DNA of 64,000 nt from assembly GCA_012184525.1 (NCBI GenBank), contig WOFQ01000014.1, positions 434,001 to 498,000 of the forward strand, in the 5' to 3' direction. A model generated the notes under the pieces. That model did no database searches, was not told where the DNA came from, and was given only the letters and a program-made list of their open reading frames with translations. Positions within the stretch are counted from its first letter, which is position 1. The number at the start of each line of letters is the position of its first letter. The position numbers and the translations under genes were made by a program. The stretch comes from Xenoacremonium recifei. Lineage: Eukaryota > Ascomycota > Sordariomycetes > Hypocreales > Nectriaceae. This document shows, piece by piece, positions 1 through 11,812 of the stretch.

Positions 1-1755
1 TGGATTGACCGAGATGACAGCCGACCGATCGATCGTTTGGCCGACGGCAAAGAAGAGAGACAGGACGCAGGATGCGGGCGGCAGCGGATAGAGGGCGGCG
101 GCAAGCGACTGCGACTGCGGCTGCGACAAAGGCGACAAGGGGACACGTCCGCGCCCACGTTTCGCGCGTGCAGCAGCAATGCGCTTCAAGGCAGCGAGAG
201 TCACACGTAGATCGGTTGACCCATGCTCCAGAAGCCCGTGCTGAGGCCGAGACGAGACCAGCCGAGTCGGGATCGCAAAGAGGCACCGCCACTGCGAGAC
301 GGTGAGGAGAGTCCAAAGAAGAAGAGGAGGGAAAAGAGGAGGAGAAGAGGTAGGGTAGAAAACGGTTCCGGAAAAGGCAACGAACAAATGAGGAGCTTGC
401 GTGGGTCAAGAGAGTGAGGCGATGCTTTGGGATGGAAGCCGCGGCCAATGGCAAAGAGCAAAGAAAGAGGAAGGGGCACTATGCTAAAATAAGAGAATGT
501 CGACCAAGCAAGAATGAAGGAACTTGGTACAATGCAGAATGCTCCTTCCGCAAGCAACAGAAGAAGCCCTGGGATGCAAGCCCGGGAAAGGGGATCATCG
601 GACGGGTTGTTGGACAAGAGACGAACGGCTGCCAAACCAAATGCGATTGCATGAATTTCTCCCACTGACAGCTGCTAGTCAAACTGCGGAGGCCTGGGGC
701 GAATGGGCGCCTTCCATTAACGAATACGGGTGCCATCCAGCGCCACAGATCCAGCTGCTGGCCCATCAACAACCGAGCGACCCCGGCTCAATATTGTCCA
801 GGGTCTGTTCTGAGAACTGACAGGCAATATTAATTGCATTACACGCTTCTGCAGGCGTTTTAATTATCCTCTTTTCGTCTTGTGAAGAGAAAGAAAACAA
901 AGGTAAATGTCCATCCATAGAGAACCCCATTGATTCAGCTCGATACTTAGAATCTACGACAAAAGGGAGGGCGCCTCAAGACACTGACCGAGACAGTCTC
1001 AGGCTCTCCCATCGCTACCAACCTTAGATCCGAACCCCTGACCTGGCTGTTTGTCGTCATTGCCCTCATCTTCGAGTGACCTGATCCTGGAATCACCCCC
1101 GTTTGCCGATCACGCCGCCTTTGATTGTTTGCAGCTCGTCCCTGTCGTCCTGAGATCCAGCTGACCAGGATCTGTCCGCCATGGCTGGGGGCCGTCAGCC
1201 TCATTGACTCAATCCTCAGCTGGGGCTGGCTCACCGCCAAAGCCCAAGTCCTTCACCCCTTCCCAAATAGGCTGTTGACAAAACAAAACAAAACATTGCA
1301 ATGGCACCATCAACTTGACTAACACTCCAAATCATTTCAAGGTACGTTTCTCTTTGCTATACACTTATCTCGTCAGACTGGTATATACCATTTGAAATCG
1401 ATCAAAATAGTTTGTGCCCTCATAAAATCCAGTCCCATGATGTTGTCTGCGCACGATATCCAAACAGCCTTCAACTCCCAAGTAGAATTAGAGTCGTAAC
1501 CATCACTCACGTCCGTTGATACTTTTGTGACCCAAGCAATGGAACCAGATCCCATCCACCGCCACAAGCATGAAAAAGAAACAAAGACGCCCGCCCCCCT
1601 GAAGCCCGAGCCCGCGCTCAACGCCTCAGTCCGAACAACCATTTCTAATTGCCATACACCTGAAAATCCAAAAATCCCAAATAAAGTCGATTTCTTTCCA
1701 ATGTCGTCGAAAGAAGAATTGAAATAAAATCGTAATTCCAGATATTTTCCTCCGC
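1..1755. other. Left-edge non-coding stretch downstream of farA
   Basis: I see no gene here. The only open frames are short, Arg/Ser-rich and overlap on both strands, which is typical of GC-rich non-coding DNA. The part nearest 1755 should be the 3' UTR and terminator of the farA-like gene that ends at 1756. The rest is probably intergenic, or the untranslated edge of a gene outside the window. Confidence 0.5.
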
Positions 1756-4700
1756 TTATGCCTGTGAAATGACCTCCCCATTAGGGCTGGTCATGGTTCG
1801 GTCCCCCTGTTGTGTGTTGATTGCCCAGTTGAGTGCTTGCTCTGCTGACATTAGGGGCTCCTCGGGACCGCGACCAAGTACACCTGCAATTAATCCGTCG
1901 TCGGTATTGTTGACACCCTCGGGGGGGAATTGAAGCCATTGGTCGACATCGAAGTCGGTTCCTGCCACTGCATTCCAATCGAACTCGTCATGACCTTGCA
2001 TGAAATCAAGGTCCATGTTGCCCACATCCAACTGAATCTCCTCAGAAGCGCCGCTTGCGCTGGGAGTCAAACCGGCATTTGGAGACTCGTGTTCGGTTTG
2101 CGGTGGAGAGTTTGTCAATTCCAGAGCTGCTGCGTTGACTGTGTTCGGGGGCATCATCGTGTTAGGAGGAATCGTTGCGGTGGACATTGCCGTCGCTGTC
2201 ATGGTGTTCGCCACCGGCTTTCGGTCCTTGGGTTTCTCATTGAAAAGTGACTCTGAAGCAGTCATGTATGGCGCATTCTCCGGTGGCGGTGTTTGAGCAC
2301 TGAATTCGATAGGCACACGTTTCATCATGGCCAAAGCTCCAGGTCCTCCCGCGTTGGCGTTGATGTCGATTGCTGCCTTTCGCAAAGCCGCATCCAGGAA
2401 GCCCGTGGCGTAGTCGGCAGCAGCGTAAACCTCACGGAGCTTCTCCATGACCCGCATGCATTGTCGGAATCCTCGAGTCGCCCGCTCGCGTGCCTGTGGC
2501 GCAGGATTCTTCATCTCGAGAAGATGAATGATCATGGCCGGCAGAATAACCGTCACACCGGTGGTAGGGAGAAATCGCTCGAGTCTGAATTGATGCAACT
2601 CGGTTGCCATCCGAGTGATGTGCATCGCGGCATCTCGTACGCGTAGTCGGGACATGTCTTGTACTTGGCGAGAGGTCGTGGGCGCCTGCAGAGGTGACGA
2701 TGGAAGAAATTGCGGTCGGTGAAGTGCCGAGATGGTTGTGTAGTAGACCATATGAAGCAGTGTTCGCTGCACAGCAATCGTGGACTTGCCATCCTTAATG
2801 TCCAAGGGGGTCAGTGTGCGGAACTGGCAGCAGTTAGGTAGAGACTCGGCCCAGCCCAAGAGCTCATGATCCACCTCATTGACGCTCTCGACATTGTCCA
2901 TTTGCTTGTTGGGGAAGAGCATCATGGTACTGTTGGTAGTATTCTCGGGCTTCATCTTGTCCCGAATGAGGACTGAATACTGAGCCTTGAGCATGTGACT
3001 GATGCAGATGCATAGTTGAGCCTTGGCAATGCACATGGTAGCCAGCTCTTTCTGCATCTCGACATCCCGCAGTAGCGTGCATTCGCGGGGGATGATAGTC
3101 ACATCGTCTGGAAGGGCTTCAAGCTCGAAGTCACTCTCCTCGAGCATCGGAACGTCGAAATCTTCATCCTTAATCCGAGTCGGTCGTCGCATTCCTAAGG
3201 CGATGAGTCGGTCGCGCATGAAACATGACCACCAGATCCTCTTCCAAAGCTTCTGCTTGGCTGGAGCCATGCTAGTCGAGCCCGGGTTCCGATGCAAACC
3301 GATGGTGTGGGCGAGCGAAATAGCCACGCCCATCCAGTGCCAGGTATCCTTCTGGTCATCAGGGGTCTCATACCAATACGTCATGAGGAGGAGGGCCTGC
3401 ACAAGGATAAGGCGGTCGGACTCGTAGTCGAAGTCGTAGAGTAACTATTGACATGTGAATATCAGACCCCACGCTAACACCGAGATGATCAACACTTACC
3501 CTGGTCTTCTGGAAAAATGACTTCCGGGCAGCCTTGCGAGTCGTGTAACCGCCCTCCCTAAGATACTTCATCTCGACGAACGCGGATGCCGCGAACATGA
3601 CGGCCTGGTAGAGAAATAGGCTGATCTGGCCATTGCTCCCATCGCGGTTGTTGATAGTGCTCAAGAAACTATTGAGGTCCATGAGAGGCATATACGGGTG
3701 GACATATTCCACATAAGCCTGCAACAAGGCATTTTGGAGCGGCAAGGTGGGGAGCGTCAGGGCTCCCTTCAGATGCAAATATTTGATGTCCTCGGCAGCA
3801 ATCTTGTTCGGCAGGGGGCGGATGAAGCCAGGGAGTTGGGTCCCGTTATCAGGCTCCTCGAGCGAGTTGAGAAACTGAGTGGTCCGAAGATTATCAAAGA
3901 CCGAAGCAGGGGTCATGAGATTAGGCCAGACGGGGCGTTGCGAATTGCCGTCGGGGGATTGGAGCTTGCTCAGCAAAACGGGGTCATTGCGAAATCCGGA
4001 GCGCTGGTCTAAGGTCTCGTGGTCAGCAATGGTGGCTCCAAAGCATTCATGTGATAATGGTCGTGGAGAGGAGGCGGGGTCTGAAGTGGGAGAGGTGGGG
4101 TCAGGGGCGGCTGAAAATGCGGAGAACAGAGAGGCTTCTCCAACGGGCGCCCCGACCAATTGGAGGCCCCCGTCGCCAAGGCGCACAAAAAACAGGGTTG
4201 AGGCTGGCCCCTTGGAGAGAATTCGCGAGTCAAAAAAGTTGGCAACTTACAGAGCATGTGCGGCACGTGGTTGCTGTCGAGGCCGGAGTTGCTTAGAAAG
4301 CTCGGTCCGTCCATGCTGCTCGTCGAGATGGCCGACCCGCTGCTGGGACGTCGGAGGTCGGCAGTGCTCATGGCGATCGGATTAGTCGGTGTTGTCTTAC
4401 ACCGCAGCTGAGCCTCTGTCGAAACGGGCTGGCCTGCTGTGCTCGCCGTGAGAAGGTTCTTCCTGTAACGGCACCGTTAGTCAGATTCTGTCGGTCCCGA
4501 TCCAGGGCCGCATCGCAGGTCGATGTTACACGACGCCGGGCTTCGGAGCCGCTCCGGTGAACCCTAATGCGGGATCCTCGCCCGCAAGCCCCATCCGCCG
4601 CCAGCGACAGACGCGGCCCAACGGAATTAATTTGATTTGATTTCACTCACTTTCGTCGTCGGCTTTCCTGAACAACGCACTGCGAGGTTTGTTAGCGATT

Positions 4701-4986
4701 GATGCTTGACCAGGGGCGGGGTCGGGCCAATGATGCCAAACTCCCGTGCCGTTCATACCTCGACATTGTCCCAGCGGCAGTTTCCACAGGGAGCGCCTTC
4801 AACTACGTCACATCGGACCTTGCGGGCTCTGCAGGAGACGCAAGCGCGGGCGGCTCGGCGCTTGGTGACTTTCTGAGGCTGCTCGGAGTCGGCTGAGGGG
4901 GAGGCTCGTTTCTTTGAGTTGCCAGCCATTTTCGTAGAAGCCGGGGAGGGTGGTGCGGCCGACCCTTCGGACATTTCGGCGGCCAT
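1756..4986 (-). CDS. farA: FarA/CTF1-type Zn2Cys6 fatty-acid-responsive transcription factor
   Basis: Predicted nuclear activator of fatty-acid and cutin breakdown; family members (A. nidulans FarA, Fusarium CTF1) bind CCTCGG sites. I infer five exons: 4986-4759, 4679-4651, 4462-4251, 4203-3500, 3444-1756, giving 953 aa, close to the family length. The N-terminus carries a zinc cluster with cysteines at 49, 52, 59, 67, 70 and 77 (spacing C-X2-C-X6-C-X7-C-X2-C-X6-C). The sixth cysteine is supplied by the 29-nt second exon, whose product CVVQESRRRK joins to a KN motif as expected for FarA. The middle holds the fungal-specific regulatory domain (VEYVHPYMPLMD, then LMTYWYETPDDQKD and HTIGLHRNPG). 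The C-terminus is Ser/Thr/Pro-rich and acidic. The start lies in a strong context (CACCATGG). The family assignment is firm; the exact FarA versus FarB-like paralogue was not tested. Confidence 0.9.
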
Positions 4987-7900
4987 GGTGATGTTTTGAA
5001 GAGGTACTTTGAATAAGAGATTCGTTAGGGACTAATGAGCGTCCCAATCAAGGGCGAGAGCTGAGTACCGAGAATCCCGTCGTCGGCAGTGGAAAAGATC
5101 TCGAAGTCGACTGGGTCTGGAATGTGAGACCGGCGGACTGCTATGCTGACCGCGTTACGAATAATGTCGTCGAATAGGCCAAGCTGAATGGTGGAATGGC
5201 GGAGAGGTTCCAAGAAAGAAGGAACGCGTCGACGTGAATGGTCATTGAAGCATCCGAACGAAGCGGACGAAGATGCTGAGTGTCGATTTGTAAGTGGTGG
5301 AGTGGAGATTGGGTGTAAGATCCGATTGAGCTTCTCGAGCAAGCGTATCGTCAAGATGTTTGTTACAAAACAAGAGTCGCAAAAGCCTTGGAGTGGAGAG
5401 TTGTTTGCTGTTTGTGAAGGATTGAGCGGAGAGTGAGTCTGAAGAAGACCAAGACTTGAACAGTCAGAGCGGCAAGCGCAGAGCGTGGACCTGTTGTTGA
5501 CCGTTGGGTATCTCTTGTAGAGACGAGATCAGAGGGTGTCGACCTCGAACCCAGGGCTGGAGACTGTGCTCCAAGGTGTGCGATGCGAATGAATCAAGGT
5601 GAGGGTGACGGACTCAGTGAAGCAGTTCGAAGCCAAGGGAACGGAAATCCGGGGGCGGCAGGTGGGGGGTGTGGATGGTTATTATATTCTGTCGTTAGTC
5701 TTTGGTCGAGGGCTCACGAAGCAAGAGCGAGCGGCGAGAGGAGGAACAGGGCCGGTGGAGGCAGGCGTGGCGGGCGGGCCTGCACTGAATCTGTAAGGTA
5801 GGGTGGTGTGCGTAGTGCTGTGGGCGTATGACTAGATTTCGCTAGGGGAGGTGGACGGTGGGCGGGACGGGGACCTGGAAGGAGACAAGGCAAGAATCGG
5901 AGACTCGCAGCTTCTTCGCAATATTAAACGGCAAGACGGGAAAGCACGAACCAGCCAGCGATTTGTCCCGCCATCGGTGATGTACGTCCCCGTGCTTGGT
6001 CGACTCCCCCCTTCCACCTTCCGTCTCAAACGAGTTCATTGCCGACTCCACCGCTTCGACGAGGGCTGACTGACAGTCCTGGACTTCACCTCATCACCTC
6101 CAACTGACACCTCCCTTCCCCAACGACAGAAATCACCGCATGTTCCATGATACGGAGTGTGTGAACTAACGCCTTTGGGAACCAATTGCCTACCTCTTAT
6201 GCGAAGCGCTCACTATCATCCATGAACAAGGGCCTGGTCTGATCTTGGCCTGGCGTTTCAATCAACCAGGAAAAGAGAGCATGGGCTGGCTGCCTTAGTG
6301 TCGCCCAAGGGCCCCGGCTCCACGCGATCACGCTCCTTGGCCATGTCTGGTACGTACTCCGCGTGCTCCAGACGCCCAGCAGCACCTTGTTGAAGTGTCC
6401 TAATAATGGACAGACAGAACAACACACGACGTCTCAACGGCGAAAGCCACAATGGAACCCCGTTCTAGGATCCGTTGAGCGGAAGGGTGGTGTCAAGCTC
6501 TGGCCTACGGGATCCCGTGTACACGCTCCACGCCGGTCCATCAGTTTTGAAGTGTCAACGCATATCATACATACATGTCTCGATTTCGAGCGACGGAACA
6601 CACCCAAGTTCCCGCAGGAAGCGCTAGGAAACGGTGATCGCACCTTTACGGTGCGGTGTAAGCTTGGAGATATCGCCCAGGTTCTCCCTATCTCTTCATC
6701 CTCCGGCAATCTCTCGCATCTTCATCTGGCCGCCGACCCTCGCCTCCCGCGCTTCTAATCTGGGTAGATCTTACCCACGCGTCCGTCACCAGCAATACTC
6801 CTGGACAGTCCCATCGATGGAAGCGACAACGCCCTCACGGACCAGCCTGCTTCGAGAGACCGGGCCCCTCCTCCGCTTCCAGAACTGAGCGGGAAAATGG
6901 CCGGTGACCACCACATTTTCAAAACGGTGCTCGATTCGTCCCCGATCCCGGTCCCGGCTCCAGCTCAGACGGGCTCCTCCTCCACAGTTTGCTCTCCTAG
7001 TGTGGAGCGGCCAATCACCAGGAGGATGGTGGCCCTCTCCGATCGAGTCAGGACCCAAGGCCCCGTCCAGCCAAGGGGCGTGGTCTGGGGGCGTGGCAGA
7101 AGACAAAAGCAAAGAAAGGGACAGGAAAAAAAAGGTTGGGCACGTCACGAGCGCCGCAAACGCAAGCGCAGGCCTGCGGGCTGTGGGGAATGGAGAATGG
7201 ATCATTGCAAGCCGTCGATTTCGCCTGACGCTCGAAAGCCTGCCACGCTATGAAGCCACTATCATAGCTTTCAACACCGTCTTCTGCGGTGCCTATGGGA
7301 TTCACGGCACCAAGGTCCTTACAACGAGGAGAATGTCTAAGGAGGGCAGCATGCGGTTTGTGCGGAGGTGGGTACACCGTCGCGACATGGTTCATCACAG
7401 TTCGCGTGCAGTGAGCTGCGGTCCATGCCTTGTCCAGGAGGGAAGATGCCAAAATGTCTCCTTGACAATAGCATTGCCTCCCTGGGCGAGGCCTGGCCTT
7501 GTTAGACCAGGCTGGAGTCGGGGTCTTGCCCGATCTCTTGCTGGCCAATCCAGTGCTCAGGGGGCCAATGCTCGGATCCGTTACTCATGGGTCGTCCCAG
7601 GTTGACTGATGAACGTCGACGCATCTTGGGGCTCACATCCTTGCGCTCCGTCTTTTCCCCTCCTTTTCCATCACCGCATTGTCAGACATGGCTTGAGAAC
7701 GGCCGCCTCCCCGCGTCTAGGCCCTCGATTTCCCCAGAGAGTTTGCTGCGGAAGTCACCTCACTTTCTTCAACCCTGACGAGTTGCATGTCGTGAGGGTT
7801 GCGATATCTGACACCGAGGTCCTAGCACACGCTTGGCCCTTAGCCCGGCGCTGAATCCTCACGGACAAGTGGAATCCCAAAGCACGAGACCCAATCACAG

Positions 7901-8348
7901 CCCGACTCAGCTGCGGCCAGCGACGCGGCCATCCAATGGCGGAGCTTCGCTCGGCAATGTTCGGCTATGTCGACCTTCAAGGCTTGTCAGAGTGGACTTC
8001 AGAAGACCACCAGCGAACAGCCTGCTCCAATCAAAAGGACAGGAAATCTCTGTCTGCTCTTGCGACCTCAAAAGAGACGGCGTCCTAGAGTCTCCGTGTT
8101 GTTGTCGATACCTGAGGTCGACGGGATCGTCTTCGCCCAAAGCGGTACACACTTTTGAGCCTTCTTGCATGGTCTATACGGGACCTTTCGGAATGGTTCA
8201 ACGCAAATGTCCGGGGATGATGATCTTTTGGAAACACTGGAGACGACTCCTGCGCTTCTTGGGGTGCAGTAGCTGCTACAGAGGTTCAAGCTGCAACCTC
8301 ATCGAGAAGCACTATCACCAATAGCTGTGATGGACAGCACGTCTCGTG

Positions 8349-8364
8349 TACGGAGTACTCCGTG
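8349..8364. repeat. Palindromic TACGGAGTA/TACTCCGTG element
   Basis: Two inverted copies of the TACGGAGTA motif overlap head to head, giving a perfect 14-bp palindrome at 8350-8363. The same 9-mer recurs at 19732, 35900 and 60416, always outside genes. Confidence 0.7.
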
Positions 8365-10864
8365 TCTACTGCGTGTTGATGCTCTGCCTTATCCACCTCA
8401 TCTCTCCACCACGCAACGCGGGCCAGCATAAGACATCCTTACCGGACGCCAGCTGTGCTGAGCCAGATGCATCCATCCGATTACGTCAAAAACAGGGGAC
8501 ACCTAGCAGAAGCATGGACGGTGAGAAAAGATCAGGGAGGTGGTCAAGGCTGAATTACGAGCCCGTGATGGAATTGAAACGTGGCGAGCCCCAACGCTCC
8601 GGCAAGATCTCAGATAGCATACACACGCGAGGCTCCTTCAAGAAGGCTGCTCAGAGAACGACCTCTCGACTCTCATTGCAGCAACTTATGCAAGGCAAGG
8701 TCGACAGACGTTCAGGACTGGTCAGCCCAGCCAGCCTCAGCGCCTCAGACCGTCGTATTTGCGGCGTCCGGGGTTCCCACCGTCGGCCATATACCGAGCT
8801 CCTCCGGACATCAGTGACGGTATGTGGAGGAGCGGGGCGGAGCTCGATGTCCGAAATGCTCTCCTGATACACCACCAAACCCCTCGACTTTTCTACAAGA
8901 CACCCCTCCTTGAGCCTGACCCCCAAAATCTCGCCAGGGGGAGTTGCATGTCCATTCAAAGCAGGAGGCATGCTAGGTTCCTGTTTTCTCCATGGGGGTG
9001 GGGTGTGAACCTTGTCACGGTGTCCTGCACCGCACCGTGTCATCGCCGTCGACTCGCAGTAGCATCGACGATATGGCCCTGACAATTGAGTTGTTTATTT
9101 CGAGATTCCGTCGGTGAGAGGCAGCCCAGGTCGAGCCAAAGGCGGCCGGCGTCTTCAAGCAAACGACCATGACCCCCCTTAAGAATGGGTCAGTGCTTGC
9201 AACATGATAAGCCCTCGATGGTAATCTTCAACAGCGGATCGCTCTTTGGCTCATGACCCCCAAGATGGAGACCATGCCAACTATGCGGAGGCATCTTGAC
9301 CGAGATTGACGCCCCTACCGCCTCGAGTCTCATTCGGAGCATGACAGGGCCCCGATATCGTCTTGGGAGTCTTCGGCTTCAGAATGCCGCCCTTCACGGG
9401 CGTGTATCGTAAAGTGAGACAAACACGTCCGGCAGACAACAGAATATTTCGATTCCGAATCGCGAACCATTTTCTGATTCCCGTGCTTCACCCATAATCC
9501 CAAGACATCTCCGGTGATGGGGATTGAATTATGGATCGGTGTCCGTCCGGGTTCTGCGGATCGAGATGTCACGTCCGTTTCGGGGAGGAGTTCCAGAGCC
9601 GGCCTCCCCTAATGAAAAGGGCTCATACAATCTTGACAAACCTTGACGGCATCAACGCCTTGACCGACAAACCCCTAGCAGGGTGCTAATTGCAAGTCCC
9701 GAAAGCTGCTAATAGGAGATCCGCGCTTTGTCATGCTTTGGACACACACTGCGCGTTTATTACGAAGTAGGAAGGAAGAGAATTGGCAAGTATTCGCGGG
9801 CAAGACTCCAATCGTCTTCAACCTCGTCGCCACGTTGGCTCTTGTCCTGCAGCGACAAAGGATCCAGAACAGTCGCCTAAAGGCCTTGTCGGCGCTGACT
9901 CTGTATTGTTGCACTCACATCAATCTGCGCCGCAGCCTCTTCACGGCCTCCACCTCCCGCAGCCTCCGGACACCCCCCGAAAAAGGCGGGGCCGTGTCGG
10001 AGGCCCACTCTGGCAGAAACCCAGGTGTTCCGTCCAGGCGGATGCCCAGTCAGCATCGAGGTCTGGCCTTCAAGCCTCGTCTGCCGGCGTCAAGACACAC
10101 ACGCATCTGCTTCCTATGTATCCGTCGGAGCGGCGGCGAGCCAGTGCCATCAAGAGGCCCCGTCATGCGTTGAGGCTCACCTTCTTTTACCCAACGATAC
10201 CTGCAGGGCCCCCGTCTCGACCGCCATGTTTATTTCCCTCTCACAGCCATCGAGCCGGGAAAAGGAACGATGGAAAGCTACCAGCTCACCGTCCAACGGA
10301 TAACCCTTGCCCGTTCATCGCGGCCTCTACCCACCATCACGAAATGCCCAATCGCAGAGTCCTCTTTTCGCTTGACCAGAATATGTCTCATGTTTTCCGG
10401 CGGGCCCTTTCCGACGCCCTCAATTTGCCTCACGTCAAGCCTGTCTCAACCGCACTGCTACAGCTGCCATTGCTTATTCTGCTCCCCTTCCCCCCGTCAG
10501 CGCTGAGGTCCCGCCAATCCAGTCGCCGTGCCACGTCCGCCTGTATGTAGGGCCGGTCCGGTGCCCGCCCCGGCGTCTCTCTGCCCACGCCCCCCTGTTC
10601 CTCCGACTGGAACTTGTATTCCCGAGCTCTGTGTCGGCTACCGACGCCCTGTCACGGCTATATCTCGCCTTTCTGGCGAGGGGGGGCACGCAATAAAACC
10701 ACTTACCCCCAAGCGCCCTCGCGCGCCATCATTTTGTCCTCCTTCATGACTGCAGGAGTGTTGAATTGCTCTTCAACATGCTGCTTTGGCCTTCACCGCA
10801 TTGTTGTTGTTACTAAGTCCCTCCAACATTATCTCGGTCCGTGGCTCCTTGCCCACCGATACCT

Positions 10865-11151
10865 TCACCGAGGCCTCACCGTACCGTGAGGACCGAAAGC
10901 CCGGACCGGTGACCTATTACCGAGAATTGTTAGCCGCGGTGAGAGCACGAGAAACAGGCTCACGATGATCATCCACACTACTCATCCTGGTGTCGACACG
11001 ATGGCTTCATTGCCTAAGCTTCATTGGGGTTGCACTGCGGTCACTGAAGCGTGAGACGGCGTTGACGTTGTCGCCGTCTCTTCGGTGTCCGTTCACCGAG
11101 ACGTTCCCCTCCGGAACTCAAGTGCTTCCTCCCGGTACACCTTGCTCACCG
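10865..11151. repeat. Cluster of six TCACCG/CGGTGA hexamers
   Basis: Direct copies of TCACCG start at 10865, 10876, 11093 and 11146. Inverse copies CGGTGA start at 10907 and 10937. The wider 10835-11152 stretch has about fifteen ACCG/CGGT tetramers, several-fold above chance. It could be a factor-binding platform or a decayed minisatellite. Confidence 0.4.
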
Positions 11152-11812
11152 GGCTTGCTCACAGGCTTGCTCCGTGCCAGTCATGTGATGAAACTCGGTC
11201 AAGTTGACGAGACTCAAGTATCAAGTACTGAGACTTGGGAACATGATTACGGATGAACTTCTTAAACGACGCTCTGCCGCTCATTCTGGCTCTCATTACT
11301 CTTCATTTCACTGGAGACGACTCGCTCAAGCTTAAAGACCCCAAAGGGAGGTTTATATTCCACAATCTCAGCTACCGGTAAGTACGGCTAGATCAGCACC
11401 GTTTTGTCCTCTATATCCTTCAGAGACAGAAATCCAACACTATGAAAAGAACAACCCGTTAACCCTTGATGCAGATGTACGAAGGCCATGACAATAAGAC
11501 CCGTTGAAACAAACGGTCCCAGTCTGGCACAAACCAGCGACTAAATCGCGGTTCTATGTTTGGTAGGTTTCAAAATACGCATGGCGAGGGAGAGAGCCTC
11601 TCTAGGCCGAGTATACGAAAGGAGCCGGGAAGTCCCGTCTCCTCGACTCGTCCTCAGAACATGGCTGCTATGCTCAAAACGCCCAAAACTCGCTTGTGCT
11701 CTCCGCAAGTGCGCTCTCTACTTGTTTTGGTTGAAACACGCTACTCCTCAATGTCAATCGCCTTTAGGCAATGACAGACAAGCAGACGCTTCTAGCGTTG
11801 CGTCTTCATCCC

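Larger units (their letters stand above)
4987..11812. other. 6.8-kb gene-free region between farA and malic enzyme
   Basis: No convincing protein-coding gene on either strand. The longest frames (233 aa at 6904-7605, 255 aa at 9783-10550) are compositionally random and overlapped by frames on the other strand. The right-hand part of the farA-proximal end should contain the farA promoter and 5' leader. A perfect 14-bp palindrome (ACGGAGTACTCCGT) lies at 8350-8363, and a cluster of TCACCG/CGGTGA hexamers lies at 10865-11151. The last few hundred bases before 11813 are probably the malic enzyme 3' UTR. A long non-coding RNA cannot be excluded. Confidence 0.5.

Noticed and set aside
5530..5570. 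tRNA B-box-like GGTTCGAGGTC on the minus strand
   Set aside because: It deviates from the T-arm consensus at the 3' end, and no A box or acceptor stem pairs around it.
6904..7605. 233-codon plus-strand open frame in the left desert
   Set aside because: Random-looking Arg/Ser/Gly-rich translation with competing frames on both strands.
9783..10550. 255-codon plus-strand open frame in the left desert
   Set aside because: Compositionally random, overlapped by other frames of similar quality, no motif and no start context.
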